Of a DNA stretch of 64,000 nucleotides, positions 43,573 to 52,884 are shown one piece after another; the first letter of the stretch is position 1, and the number at the start of each line of letters is the position of its first letter. The position numbers and the translations under genes were made by a program. The DNA is from Shinisaurus crocodilurus (taxonomy: Eukaryota > Chordata > Lepidosauria > Squamata > Shinisauridae): positions 79,850,524 to 79,914,523 of the forward strand of contig CM037877.1 in NCBI GenBank assembly GCA_021292165.1, given 5' to 3'. The notes under the pieces are model-generated. The model made no database searches and was not told the DNA's origin. It saw only the letters and a list, made by a program, of their open reading frames with translations.

Positions 43573-45026
43573 GGGCAGGGACACTGGATAGCATATACAA
43601 CACCTGGTGTGTTGCAATTGGAAAATTCTTTTAGGGTATACTCTTTATTGTTAGTAGGGTTTCTAAAAGACTTTAGGGTCAAGCAATTGTCACAAACACT
43701 ACAATTCCCACATTTGTAATGTCCCACAGGTATTTTTCCAGAGATAGTTGTCTGATTCGTGTTGTGCCCTAGTCTTGAATGGACCAAAATGTCTTTTAAA
43801 CTGGCAGTGCGTTTGTAGGCAAACATGGGTGGTTGTGCACACTTAGGGATGTCTTTCAAAAGGTGCCAATGTTTTAGGATAATGTTTTTAATATACACAG
43901 TTGAGCCATCAAATGTTATGGGGATAATCATTCTATTGTTTTGTGTTAATCTATTTTTGGGTTTTAGCAATTCTGTCCTTTTTACTGTTTTGGCTTTGTA
44001 GAGAGCCTGTTTTAGTATTCTACGGGGGTAGCCTCTGTTTTCTAATTGTCGCATTAATTGACCAGCTTGTAGATGGAATTCACTGCTTTGACTACAGTTT
44101 CTTCTAATCCTTAAGAATTGTGAATAAGGTAAATTTCTCTTTAAAGAGACAGTATGATGACTTTCATAGTTCAAATAGGAGTTCACATCTGTTGGTTTCT
44201 TATAAGTAGATGTTTGTAGAGATCCCTCATGCACAGTTAGGTATATATCCAAAAAATGAATTTGGCACTTGTCATATTTCATGTCAAATTTGATAGTGGT
44301 ATGTTGATTATTAATGAAATGTTCAAAATCTCGAAGCGTGTCTTCAGAACCCTGCCAGACCACAAAAATATCATCCAGATATCGTTTGTAGAATGTTATA
44401 TGGTGTCTGAATGGGTTATCCCTATTCAAAATACGCTGTTCTTCAAAAGTTTGCATGTATAGGTTAGCCAATTCCGGGGCAAATCTACATCCCATGGCTG
44501 TGCCTGATATTTGCCAAAAAAAATTATTTTCAAACTGGAAAAAAATTTTCTTTAAGACTAGTTGAGCCAGGGCCATAATAAAGTTGGTCGGTGGATTTAA
44601 CACCTTTCTTTTATTTAGTGTCTCTTCAATAACTAGTATAGCTTCTTCTTGTGGGATGTTTGTATAGAGGGCATTAACATCCAAGGTGACTAGCCATGAA
44701 TCAGTTGATTCTAGCTGTAGCTTGTGTATTAAATTCAAAAAGTGAGTTGTATCCTTTATATATGAATTAATTTGTTCCATAAATGGTTTTAAATAATGGT
44801 TTACATACACAGCTAGGGGCTCTAGGATAGATCCACAGCCAGAGACTATGGGTCTTCCTGGTACAGGGAAAATCCCTTTATGGATTTTTGGTAATAGATA
44901 GAATTGTGGAATCCTTTCATCCGTATCAGTAAAAAACTCAAAAGTAGATTTTGAAATATATCCTAGTAAGAAGGCTTCATCTATTAAGTAGGCTATCTCT
45001 TTTTTTACTATACATAGGCATGACAA
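43287..45026 (-). CDS. Penelope-like reverse transcriptase with GIY-YIG endonuclease, N-terminally truncated
   Basis: The 579-codon frame would copy the element's RNA at a nick made by its own endonuclease. Domains in order: finger/palm start near residues 35-60 (PQFYLLPKIHK, then GRPIVS), motif A near 115-120 (TLDVNALYTNI), motif B near 175-185 (GTAMGCRFAPELANLY), catalytic Y-L-D-D near 213-216, then a thumb-like region; a Cys-rich knot near 445-455 (CGNCSVCDNC); and the GIY-YIG domain near 485-520 (VVY...LLYIGMTTR, then R-x-x-E-H). Catalytic residues look intact. The listed methionine lies in the inverted arm, and only codons from about 45003 down belong to the gene body, so the true N-terminus is lost. 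The protein could still be enzymatically competent in part, but the start is not genuine. Confidence 0.92.
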   Translation of the reverse strand: MSCLCIVKKEIAYLIDEAFLLGYISKSTFEFFTDTDERIPQFYLLPKIHKGIFPVPGRPIVSGCGSILEPLAVYVNHYLKPFMEQINSYIKDTTHFLNLIHKLQLESTDSWLVTLDVNALYTNIPQEEAILVIEETLNKRKVLNPPTNFIMALAQLVLKKIFFQFENNFFWQISGTAMGCRFAPELANLYMQTFEEQRILNRDNPFRHHITFYKRYLDDIFVVWQGSEDTLRDFEHFINNQHTTIKFDMKYDKCQIHFLDIYLTVHEGSLQTSTYKKPTDVNSYLNYESHHTVSLKRNLPYSQFLRIRRNCSQSSEFHLQAGQLMRQLENRGYPRRILKQALYKAKTVKRTELLKPKNRLTQNNRMIIPITFDGSTVYIKNIILKHWHLLKDIPKCAQPPMFAYKRTASLKDILVHSRLGHNTNQTTISGKIPVGHYKCGNCSVCDNCLTLKSFRNPTNNKEYTLKEFSNCNTPGVVYAIQCPCPLLYIGMTTRKIKLRIAEHKSCIRTKKIHAPMVKHYMEQEHDENSVRFWCLERVRGTGKQLIAKLKNQKSRWIFNLNTVAPFGLNENIDWLSTGL

Positions 45027-45289
45027 CTAGAAAAATAAAATTAAGAATAGCTGAACACAAAAGTTGCATTAGAACCAAAAAGATTCATGCACCAATGGTC
45101 AAACATTATATGGAACAGGAGCATGATGAAAACTCTGTCAGGTTTTGGTGCTTAGAAAGAGTGCGAGGTACAGGAAAACAACTAATAGCAAAACTTAAAA
45201 ACCAAGAGTCCAGATGGATATTTAATCTAAATACAGTGGCTCCATTTGGATTAAATGAGAACATAGATTGGTTATCAACTGGTTTGTAG
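45018..45289 (+). pseudogene. Detached GIY-YIG endonuclease domain in the inverted arm
   Basis: The plus-strand frame covers the GIY-YIG region from L-Y-I-G-M-T-T-R to the natural C-terminus and stop of the parent protein, nearly identical to it (one K-to-E change was seen). The VVY half of the motif is missing at the 5' side; the open frame upstream (from 44951) is only the antisense of the main gene. It is thus a fragment without a proper start. It would be read from the opposite strand to the parent gene. Confidence 0.85.
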
Positions 45290-45785
45290 TATACTAATTT
45301 TTGCCATGGTTTTGTTGAAATAAATTATGTATAAAGACCAACTTCAGTGTAAGTTCGTTCAGAATACTAGATGTATAGCCACACTATCAGGCAACCTCTA
45401 AATGAAGATGACTACCAGGTGTGTGTAAGAGTATCACACCAGATAAATTATTCCATCTGCCAAACTCTGGAGCATTGCCTCAGGAGCTTGGTAGATGTAA
45501 CCAACCTTGGTAAGTTACATCCTTCTGAAAGGGTTCTCTTATATTTTTATTTTTTCTATCTTTATAAATATATTAAAAAATTTCTTATCAATGTATGTAC
45601 TAATAAAACAAATGTATATTTTATATAGAATTGGAGTGATACAGAGCATTAGCTTGTATATTGACCTTAGTGAAAACTACAGGGGTGAGCATGATATCAT
45701 TTAATTATGTTCTATATTACTACCAATTTCTTATGAAAAACTAGCAGACTGTAGTTTGATTCATTGTAAGTTTTGTATTTTTCCT

Positions 45786-45827
45786 AAGCCACTGAAGAAG
45801 GCCTTTGGGCCGAAACGCGTTTGGCTT
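45786..45827 (+). ncRNA. Hammerhead-ribozyme-like motif, right arm
   Basis: Same fold as at 42745-42786: AAGCCA (45786-45791), CTGAAGA (45792-45798), GGCC (45800-45803), GGCC (45808-45811), GAAA (45812-45815), ACGCGT stem III (45815-45820), candidate cleavage after T45821, TGGCTT (45822-45827). The core is identical in the two arms. Confidence 0.75.
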
Positions 45828-46142
45828 CTACACACAAGTTAAGAAAGCTTACATGCTGTGAGGACATTCTCTGGAAGAACCAAACAAAAAATTTTTGGCA
45901 CTAATATTACTTCATCTAGAGAGAGAGGTCCTCAAGTCTGAAAGGACATTTGTATCATCTTCAGCCCTTAAGACGTTGTATTTTACAGGTCTACGTAATT
46001 GTTGTTGTCTTATACATGTTTTATATATATAATTTTTTAAAAAACATTTCTGGAAATTTTTATATTACATTATAAAATTTAATCTATTTTACTATATTTT
46101 ATGGTTATTTTTTATATATACAAATTCTTGACTTTTAAGTTT

Positions 46143-46156
46143 CTATTCTTTAATGG
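46143..46156. repeat. 14-bp target site duplication of the Penelope-like element, right
   Basis: Exact repeat of 42365-42378. Confidence 0.85.
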
Positions 46157-46324
46157 GCCATGACCAAAACTGAATTGCAGTGAAGCTAAAACTGCAAATT
46201 TTGCCCATGGCCCCTTTAAGAGCAGCTTAAAGTAGCTGGGAATTTGGGACTCTGCATGACAAAGTGAGAAGCCGTGATGGCTTAAGGGATTTTGTGATGT
46301 GTCCCGGCATTTTCGTGGCAACTG
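46157..46324. other. Unassigned stretch
   Basis: No recognisable gene or repeat. It would continue the pre-insertion sequence from 42364. Confidence 0.35.
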
Positions 46325-46628
46325 GAGACTGCAGCAAGTCTACCTTGTCACCACCACCATTGTCACCAACTCCTCCTCTTTCTCATCACTGCCACCACCT
46401 GCTTGCTTGACAGTCAGAGAGCCAGAGAGCAAGTAGGCAGGGGCATCTACTGCTCCCCCTTCTCACCACCACCGTTGCCTGAGCCAGAGCAAGAAGCAAA
46501 AGAACAAGCAGGTTGCAAGCAAGAATGAAGAGGAGGTGCAAGTCTAGGGGGCTTTTGTCAGTTGGCCCCTACTGGGGTATGAGCCCTTGGCAGGTACCCA
46601 ACTATGCTTACCCTTGCTGCTGGCCCTG
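46325..46628 (+). mobile_element. Probable hAT-like MITE, copy 2 of the 15465 family
   Basis: It shares with 15465-15837 the ordered blocks 'ttgtcaccaac', 'acctgcttgcttgacagtca', 'gcatctactgctccccctt', 'gaacaagcaggttgcaagc' and 'gagcccttggcaggtaccca'. It ends 'ttgctgctggccctgc'. Confidence 0.6.
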
Positions 46629-47464
46629 CAAATAAGGCTGTTTTCCAGAGTACAGGCTTAAATAACCAACTGACTGAATAAATAATCATTTATATAGAGA
46701 AGAGACTTTAGCCAAATAGAAGTGTCCAAACTTTGCACACCAGTTACTGTGTAGACAGTCATGAGCTAAAGAGAGTTTTTTTCAGACTCAGTAGAAGACA
46801 GTTCATAATATTCCTGAACCAGGATGATGGAGATGATTGGCCACTAAAGGATAGGGGCTCTCTTCACATGGAAGAGTAAGTCCTTGAATACATTAATGTT
46901 ACTAAAAAAAACATTATGGGCTATTTGTCTGCTTAAGTTGTCTAAAATTTTCATCAGAGGAAAAATTATTGATTTCAAGCCATCTTCATTAGGTACAAGA
47001 AATGCTGTACTCTATCTTCTATTTATTGTTTAGGATATTAAAAAGAAACCCTGCTATTATGCAATCAGCCATGTCTGATAAACCTATTTACAGGGAAAGG
47101 CAGTGTGCATGTTTCTTCAACCAGAAAACAAAGTAGGGGTTGTCATTACCCCATGCAAATGTGTAGCATTGTTGCTTTTTGTTTTCTTGAACCAACTGAA
47201 GGAATCTGTTCAACAATTGCTTTGCAGTTGTTTTTTGCAAAAGTTATGGTGGATGAGGCATAAAGACTATGCTTTAGGGATATATAAAGGTATTCCTTCT
47301 AACTTGAATCTACATGCTGTAGAAGAATCTACAGCCCAAACTTCCTCAGTTATTTTTTGGACAAGGCCAGACTTGGCAAACAAATGGTGAAGTTGCTTGA
47401 AACATTTGCTTCAGGCGGCAGATTCCATAGTGTGTGCCATTTTCCCCTGTCTATAACCAACGTC
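46629..47464. other. Unassigned stretch
   Basis: The plus-strand frame at 47103-47390 (95 codons) is not recognisable. No repeat family is evident. Confidence 0.35.
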
Positions 47465-47488
47465 TGTGTGTGTGTGTGTGTGTGTGTG
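47465..47488. repeat. (TG)n microsatellite
   Basis: TG dinucleotide run. Confidence 0.93.
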
Positions 47489-47879
47489 AAATGATTAGGG
47501 ATTAAGGATAAACTGAAACTACTCATTGAATTGTTTCAGACATAATGTTTCCAATTCTTCAAACTAGCTCACGTATGATGCATGCTTTAGATGCCAACCT
47601 GTGCAAACTAAGATTTTTGCAAACCACCTGAGGCAGGAGGATATGCACCACACCCTCCTCTTCCTCACCCTGCTGCTTCCTCTTCTGGTGGCCCATGGGA
47701 GAGGTATTTCTCCTAATGGCTGCTGCAATACCACCCTGAAAATCACCATAGGGAACTATTTGGTGCAGCTCTAGCTGAGGTAGTTGTCATTTCACATTTT
47801 GCTTGTGAAGCAAAAGTTAATAAGGCCACTACTGGCTCCAGGTCTTTGTGATTCTGCATCACTAAGGGGGTAGTGAGAA

Positions 47880-47965
47880 CATTTATTTATTTATTTATTT
47901 ATTACATTTCTGTACACCCAATAGCTGAAGCTCTCTGGATGGTTCACAAGCTCTATGGGCAGTTC
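47880..47965 (-). mobile_element. LINE 3' end with (TTTA)n tail, probably L2-like
   Basis: TTTA repeats (47880-47903) are followed by 'ttacatttctgtacacccaa', 'tagctgaagctctctggatg' and 'gttcac', the antisense of a common lizard LINE tail. Only the end is present. Confidence 0.6.
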
Positions 47966-49769
47966 ACAAATAAATCAGTAATAGTGAAATGACTGAGTAT
48001 CATGGCAATGAGTACCAGGGGGGTAGATCCTCTAACAAACATATGCAAAAAAGAATTTGGATAATTACATACAATGAATCCACTAGAAAGAAATTTTCAT
48101 ACAAGTTAAATATATTTACATCTGCAGGCTATAATCCTAACACCTATAGGAAGTCGGTGAAAATTACTTTTAAGTAAACATGGCTAGGATTGGACTGTAA
48201 GTCTAATAACTTCTAAATCTACTAAATCAAACATGTTCAATCTAGATATTTAAAAAACAAAACAAAACACCCCATGATATGTTCCTGGTTGATATGATAG
48301 AGAATCTTGGACAACAAAAATGGGGTGACTGCATTGATATTTACAACCAACCTACTCTGAAAGATCGTGATGCTATAAAGAAAACTAGAATTCAGAGATG
48401 AACAAATGGAGGAATCCAAAGTCTCTCGGTGGTGGGATCCAGCGTTTCCTTCCACCAACGGTAGCATCCCCTGAGTGGAACTCTGTTCAAAATGCCTCTC
48501 CCCGACAGAAACTGGGGGAGGCAATTTTTGCCGATTTCCCCCTCCCTTTGAAGGCCCTAGTGCCCCCTCCTATACTGTACTGGAGGGTCACCCACCCTCC
48601 AGAGCAAATTTTTAGGGGACACAAGGGGCTGCAGGAGGAAGGGGAATTGGCGGAAATTGCTTCCTCCCCCATTCCGACAGCAGAAATATTCCACTGGATC
48701 AGAAGCTTTCTGTGGAAGGAAGGAGCCCTTCCACATGCAGGATTCTCAGTCCAACCCTCTGTGTCCAATTAAGTATAGTGTTAACAGTTGAAGGGAATGT
48801 ATCACAGTGGCTCACACCCTCATCCTAAGCCCATGCAACTAAAACTAGGTCCCCCTGATTTCAACTGAACAGACTTCCACATATGTATGCTTGGGGTCAC
48901 CCAAGCCTTGGCTATATTTTATTTAAGCACAAAGATGCGAAATGAAATTCTGAAGAAGAAACATCACATACCATGAGTGCACTGCCAATGGAAATATTAT
49001 GTCCAAAAAGATCAAGAAAATGTGGGAACGAGCAACAGAGGAAATAGAACCAGACAGTAAATATTGAGGAACACTTGTGAATGAGGCTTGAAACTGACTT
49101 GGTGACAAAGCCATATGATAGCACCACAGCTGTGGCGGCGGCGGCGGTAGCTGTGCAAAACATTTTTCTGTTGCTTGATATTAGCAAAACATCCCGGCCC
49201 ATTTCCCATTTCACTGACTCATTATATGCTGCAGTATACCTGGAGCAGCAGTACTAATTTCTTATAGCCCTTCGAACCTTGAAACATTTAACTGTCTCAA
49301 CTTTTCCCACATCATTTATGCTTTGGGAGGGGGTAGTCTGATGTATTCTAACACATCTTTTACCCTTTAAAATCCTGGGACAATAGGCTAGCATTTTCTA
49401 GCTGCCTCATAATCCTGCCAGAGTTTGCATTCCACACATTTCTTTCTTCACTTGACCAGCAACATCAAATTGTGCCTGTGGGCTGTTTTTTTTTTCTTCC
49501 CCTCCCAGACTTTTTGCTACCTCTCACCTGCTGTCACTGCCTCTCATTTAAATGAAATCCAGCCAGGATGAGAGTAGGTGCGGATTGGCAAATTTCAGAT
49601 TAAAAGAGAACTGTCTGACAAGGTGTAAAGGTATATTTCAGAATTTTTTATCCTGATCCTGAAGCTGATTAAAAGGAAGCAAAAACCTGATGTTTTTATA
49701 AGGCTTCTGCCACTCTTAGGGGATGACAACAATACAGTCTGAGAGGGACAGTAAGTTGCACTTGGCTAG
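47966..49769. other. Unassigned stretch
   Basis: 48400-48780 is G/C-richer with a short frame on each strand and no motif; it may be old MITE material ('tccagagcaaatttttaggg'). A (CGG)n run lies at 49133-49147. No gene is visible. Confidence 0.35.
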
Positions 49770-49930
49770 GGAAAATTAGACTAAAATCCCACCTCAGCCA
49801 TAGCTGAATGGACAATCTTGAGCAGGTTCATGCCTAGTGAAGCAGTAATAATAGTGGCCTACTTCACAGGGCTATTGACAAACACTGAAGAGCATTTTGC
49901 AAATTACAAGTATTTAACTGTTTGTAATTC
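49770..49930 (+). mobile_element. Possible CORE-SINE/MIR relic
   Basis: The order 'gctgaatggacaatcttgag', 'tggcctacttcacagggct' and 'gagcattttgcaaattac' resembles an old MIR-type SINE. It is strongly diverged and the ends are unclear. Confidence 0.4.
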
Positions 49931-50504
49931 GCCCAGAGGATGCTTGTGTTACTGGGCAGATTAAAAATAAAATAAAAGTTGTAAATAATTATAAAATCAG
50001 TGGGGGATGTTTGCTACTCCCTAGTCCATATTACAAGAACATACCGAAAGAGGAACATTGATTTTGACATACAGGCATCCATGACAATTTGCACCTCTAG
50101 CCAAGGAGATGAAAAGAACAGATATTGGATAGCAAAATATGATGGGCGTGTAAGTATCTGTCAGAATTTGCAACCTTCTTGTCTCACGGATGAGTGGAGA
50201 TGACAAGTAGCAATATTGAGTTACCTCTTCTCCTTTTCTCCCTGTTGAAATCAAGACCAAATCATAATTTGTTTGATAGGTTATCTGTCAATTGCTGTAC
50301 AGTTCTGTGTGTGGCAATAACGGAACAGTAATTGGTCTGGTAGGATACTAGCATTTGATTTTCATGTACCTGAACATCACCAAAATAGTACCATATGTGG
50401 CTGAAAATATTATTCAACTGACACAATTATTCTTCAAATGCCCCCATTTAATGCTTTCCATGGTGGTTTCAGTGCATGTGACAGAAAATGTATGTGTATC
50501 ATAG

Positions 50505-51040
50505 AGTCATACAGTTGGAAGGGACCTTGGAGGTCAACTAGTCCAACCACATGCTCAACACAGGATACAGCTACAGCATCACTGACAGATAGTGATGCAT
50601 GAATTGTGTTCAATCCATTCGGTCTGTGTTTTGCAGACTCACGGGTGCCTTTCGTTCCATTGTCCTCTCATTGACAGAATAGGATTTTTTTTCAATTTCC
50701 CAAACGTGCATTCATGTGCGCAAATTTGCTCTTCTGAAAATGTGCAAATCCTGACAAAATGTGCGTATCCCCCCCAAAATGTGCATTTTCATGCTTTAGC
50801 ATGGAAATGCACATTTTCAGTCAGTGTTTTTAAAAATTATTTATGACTAAATTTGCATAAAATTCCGGAAAGTAAAAAAACTGGTCTGCAAGTCCACAGA
50901 ATCTGGGTGACTCAGGAAAAGCCTGTCTGCTACAGAATCCACAGGTTGGATTCATAGAAATCTGAACTCATTTATTCCCTTGCGGATTTCTCCAACATCC
51001 CTACTTGACAGAAGGCTGTCCAGCCTCTGCTTAAGAGTAT
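50505..51040 (-). mobile_element. CR1-type LINE 3' end, split by a hAT-like MITE
   Basis: 'tagagtcatacagttggaag' to 'acagcatcactgacaga' (to 50589) and 'ttgacagaaggctgtccagc' (from 51005) are adjacent parts of the CR1 3' region, compare 16262-16380 where they are continuous. The MITE sits between them. Confidence 0.82.
50590..51004 (+). mobile_element. hAT-like MITE, copy B, inserted in CR1
   Basis: Ends: tagtgatgcatgaattg on the left and 'caacatccctac' on the right. Flanking 8-mers CTGACAGA and TTGACAGA differ at one base. The interior matches 21428-21885 block by block, including 'gtgcattttcatgctttagc' and 'gactaaatttgcataaaatt'. Confidence 0.85.
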
Positions 51041-51184
51041 GTTCTTTATACATTCATGTTTAGTCTTTTAGATACTCAAAACTTGCCTAAGATCAAAGGT
51101 TAAGCATCCAGGCTATGCTTTCCACTCTCCCTGAATTTTATATAGTTCCTTTTAAATTCTGTTACAACTTTCCCCACCCTGGTC

Positions 51185-51310
51185 TCCTTCAAGATCTGAT
51201 GCACTACAACTCCCATCATCCTCAGAAAGCATGCCCATTGGCCACATTAGCTGGGGACAATGGGAGTTGTAGCACAACACATCTAGAGGGCCCAAAGGTA
51301 GGAAGCATGC
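51185..51310. mobile_element. Old hairpin MITE related to the 135-bp family
   Basis: 'gatgcactacaactcccatc' on the left is mirrored by 'gacaatgggagttgtagca' on the right, with 'catctagagggcccaaaggt' at the end. Diverged; no clear target duplication. Confidence 0.55.
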
Positions 51311-51600
51311 TATATTACGTATATGGTTTCCCTTCTGATTTTTCCACTGGGGCCAAAACAGACATTACACGTATATACTCAAATATAAGTCTAGTTTTTC
51401 AGCACATTTTTTGTGCTGAAAAATGCCCCCTCGACTTATAAGTGGGCCAGCGCTCCCCCAGGACCCCCGCTGCCACCGCCAGGCACCGCCAGGCACCCCC
51501 CTCCACCCCCAGGACCCCTGCCGCCACCCCCAGACACCCCCACGCCACGCTGTTCCTCTCCGCTCGCTCTTTAAAATTATTTTCCTCCCCCCCATACCTT

Positions 51601-51930
51601 TGTCAGCGGCGGCTCGCTCTGCTGGCACCTTGTGCGCTGCCATGCCGGCTCCTAGGCAGGGAAGCGGCACAGCAGCGCGAGGCGCCCGTAGAGCGAGTGG
51701 CTGGGCTGCGTCTCCCTGGCAGGGAGACATGTGGAGCCACTCCGCTGTTCCTCTCCGCTCGCTCTTTAAAATTATTTTCCTCCCCCCCATACCTTTACCA
51801 GCAGCCGCTCGCTCTGCTGGCGCCTTGCGCGCTGCCATGCTGCTTCGTTCCCGGGACCCACGTGGAGCTGCTCCGCCATTCCCCTACCTTTGTGTTTGTA
51901 AGCGGAGGCTCGCGGCGCTGCCGGCGCCGC
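51601..51930. repeat. GC-rich internal unit, direct copy 1
   Basis: It begins 'tgtcagcggcggctcgctct', passes 'gccggctcctaggcaggg', 'cctggcagggagacatgtgg', 'ctttaaaattattttcctcc' and 'cagcagccgctcgctctg', and reaches 'cccacgtggagctgctccgc'. The second direct copy is 621 bases downstream. Confidence 0.85.
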
Positions 51931-51984
51931 CCTTTCGCTTCCGGGCCGCGACGGGCATCACTTCCGGGGCCGCGACGGGCATCA

Positions 51985-52200
51985 CTTCCGGCTCCCGGGA
52001 ACGAAGCAGCATGGCAGCGCGCGAGGCGACCGCAGAGCGAGCGGCTGCTGGTAAAGGTATGGGGGGGGGAGGAAAATAATTTTAAAGAGCGAGCGGAGGA
52101 ATAGCGGAGTGGCTCCACATGTCTCCCTGCCAGGGAGACGCAGCCCAGCCACTCGCTCTACGGGCGCCTCGCGCTGCTGCACCGCCTCCCTGCCCGGAGC
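51985..52200. repeat. GC-rich internal unit, inverted copy
   Basis: Read in reverse it has 'ctgggctgcgtctccctggc', 'agacatgtggagcc', 'ctttaaaattattttcctcc' and 'ccatgctgcttcgttcccgg', in the same order as the direct copies. A 27-bp tandem pair containing 'gcgacgggcatcacttccgg' lies just left of it (51947-51990). Confidence 0.82.
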
Positions 52201-52221
52201 CACTCCGCTTTTCCCTACCTT

Positions 52222-52550
52222 TGTCAGCGGCGGCTCGCTCTGCTGGCGCCTTGCGCGCTGCCATGCCGGCTCCTAGGCAGGGAAGCGGCACAGCAGCGCG
52301 AGGCGCCCGTAGAGCGAGTGGCTGGGCTGCGTCTCCCTGGCAGGGAGACATGTGGAGCCACTCCGCTGTTCCTCTCCGCTCGCTCTTTAAAATTATTTTC
52401 CTCCCCCCCATACCTTTACCAGCAGCCGCTCGCTCTGCTGGCGCCTCGCGCGCTGCCATGCTGCTTCGTTCCCGGGACCCACGTGGAGCTGCTCCGCCAT
52501 TCCCTACTTTTCTCTTTGTCAGCGGCGGCTTGCCGCGCTGCCGGCGGCGT
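52222..52550. repeat. GC-rich internal unit, direct copy 2
   Basis: Matches 51601-51930 with few substitutions (for example gcgcctt for gcacctt near 52246). Confidence 0.85.
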
Positions 52551-52569
52551 CCTCGTCACATCCGGCCCC

Positions 52570-52745
52570 AGAAGTGATGCGTACGGGTGCAGGTACGGGG
52601 GTGGGGAGGGTGGGGGTGGTGGCGGGGGTCCTGGGGGGGCTTTGGCAGTGGCGGGGCTTCGGCGGCAGCGGGTGCAGGTACGGGGGTGGGGCTTCGGCGG
52701 CGGCGGGTGCAGGTACGGTGGCGGGGGGTGTCTGGGGGTGGCGGT
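52570..52745. repeat. GC-rich minisatellite, ~35-bp unit
   Basis: Units with 'gggtgcaggtacgggggtgg' and 'ggcttcggcggc' recur about three to four times, followed by a G-rich stretch. Strongly G-rich on the plus strand. Confidence 0.8.
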
Positions 52746-52884
52746 GGGAGTCTCCCCTCATACATTTCCCACCCTAGACTTATACTGGGGGCAATAAGTT
52801 TTCCCAGTTTTGGGGGGTGAAATTAGGGGCCACGACTTATATTAGGGCCGACCTGTACTTGAGTATATACGTACTTTAAATCCG

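Larger units (their letters stand above)
42379..46142 (-). mobile_element. Penelope-like retroelement with inverted terminal copy
   Basis: The element is bounded by an exact 14-bp duplication. On the minus strand, from 5' (46142) to 3' (42379), it has an inverted copy of its own 3' end (46142-45004), then a reverse-transcriptase/GIY-YIG frame (to 43287), then the 3' UTR with a hammerhead-like fold. Arms 42427-43572 and 45004-46147 are inverted copies of about 1.14 kb with only a few differences. The N-terminal part of the protein upstream of the first palm motifs is missing, so the copy is 5'-truncated. Partial tandem or inverted terminal copies are established features of Penelope-like elements. 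Confidence 0.93.
45004..46147 (+). repeat. Inverted terminal copy of the Penelope-like element, right arm
   Basis: It starts abruptly at 'tttactatacataggcatga', inside the GIY-YIG coding region, and runs through the stop, 3' UTR and hammerhead-like fold on the plus strand. It therefore lies upstream of, and antisense to, the main gene. Confidence 0.92.
51369..52872. mobile_element. DNA transposon-like element with GC-rich duplicated interior
   Basis: Ends ACGTATATACTC (51369-51380) and GAGTATATACGT (52861-52872) are perfect inverted repeats. Near the left end 'tttttcagcac' and 'gtgctgaaaaa' form a hairpin, and near the right end 'gacttatactgggggcaata' and 'cacgacttatattagggcc' follow the same style, as in a known vertebrate MITE family that I cannot name for sure. 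The interior is very GC- and CpG-rich, with two direct copies and one inverted copy of a ~200-300-bp unit and a terminal minisatellite. The long frames on all strands are by-products of high GC. Confidence 0.65.

Noticed and set aside
42427..46147. Assembly artefact explaining the inverted repeat
   Set aside because: The arms differ at several positions, end at different internal points, and the whole unit is bounded by an exact 14-bp duplication. A pure assembly duplication would not give this, although long-read confirmation would still be useful.
51365..52797. Many long overlapping frames (up to 220 codons) on both strands, rich in Ala, Arg, Pro and Gly
   Set aside because: They come from the GC-rich duplicated interior of a DNA element, where stop codons are rare in all frames. 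They overlap on both strands and have no domain motif.
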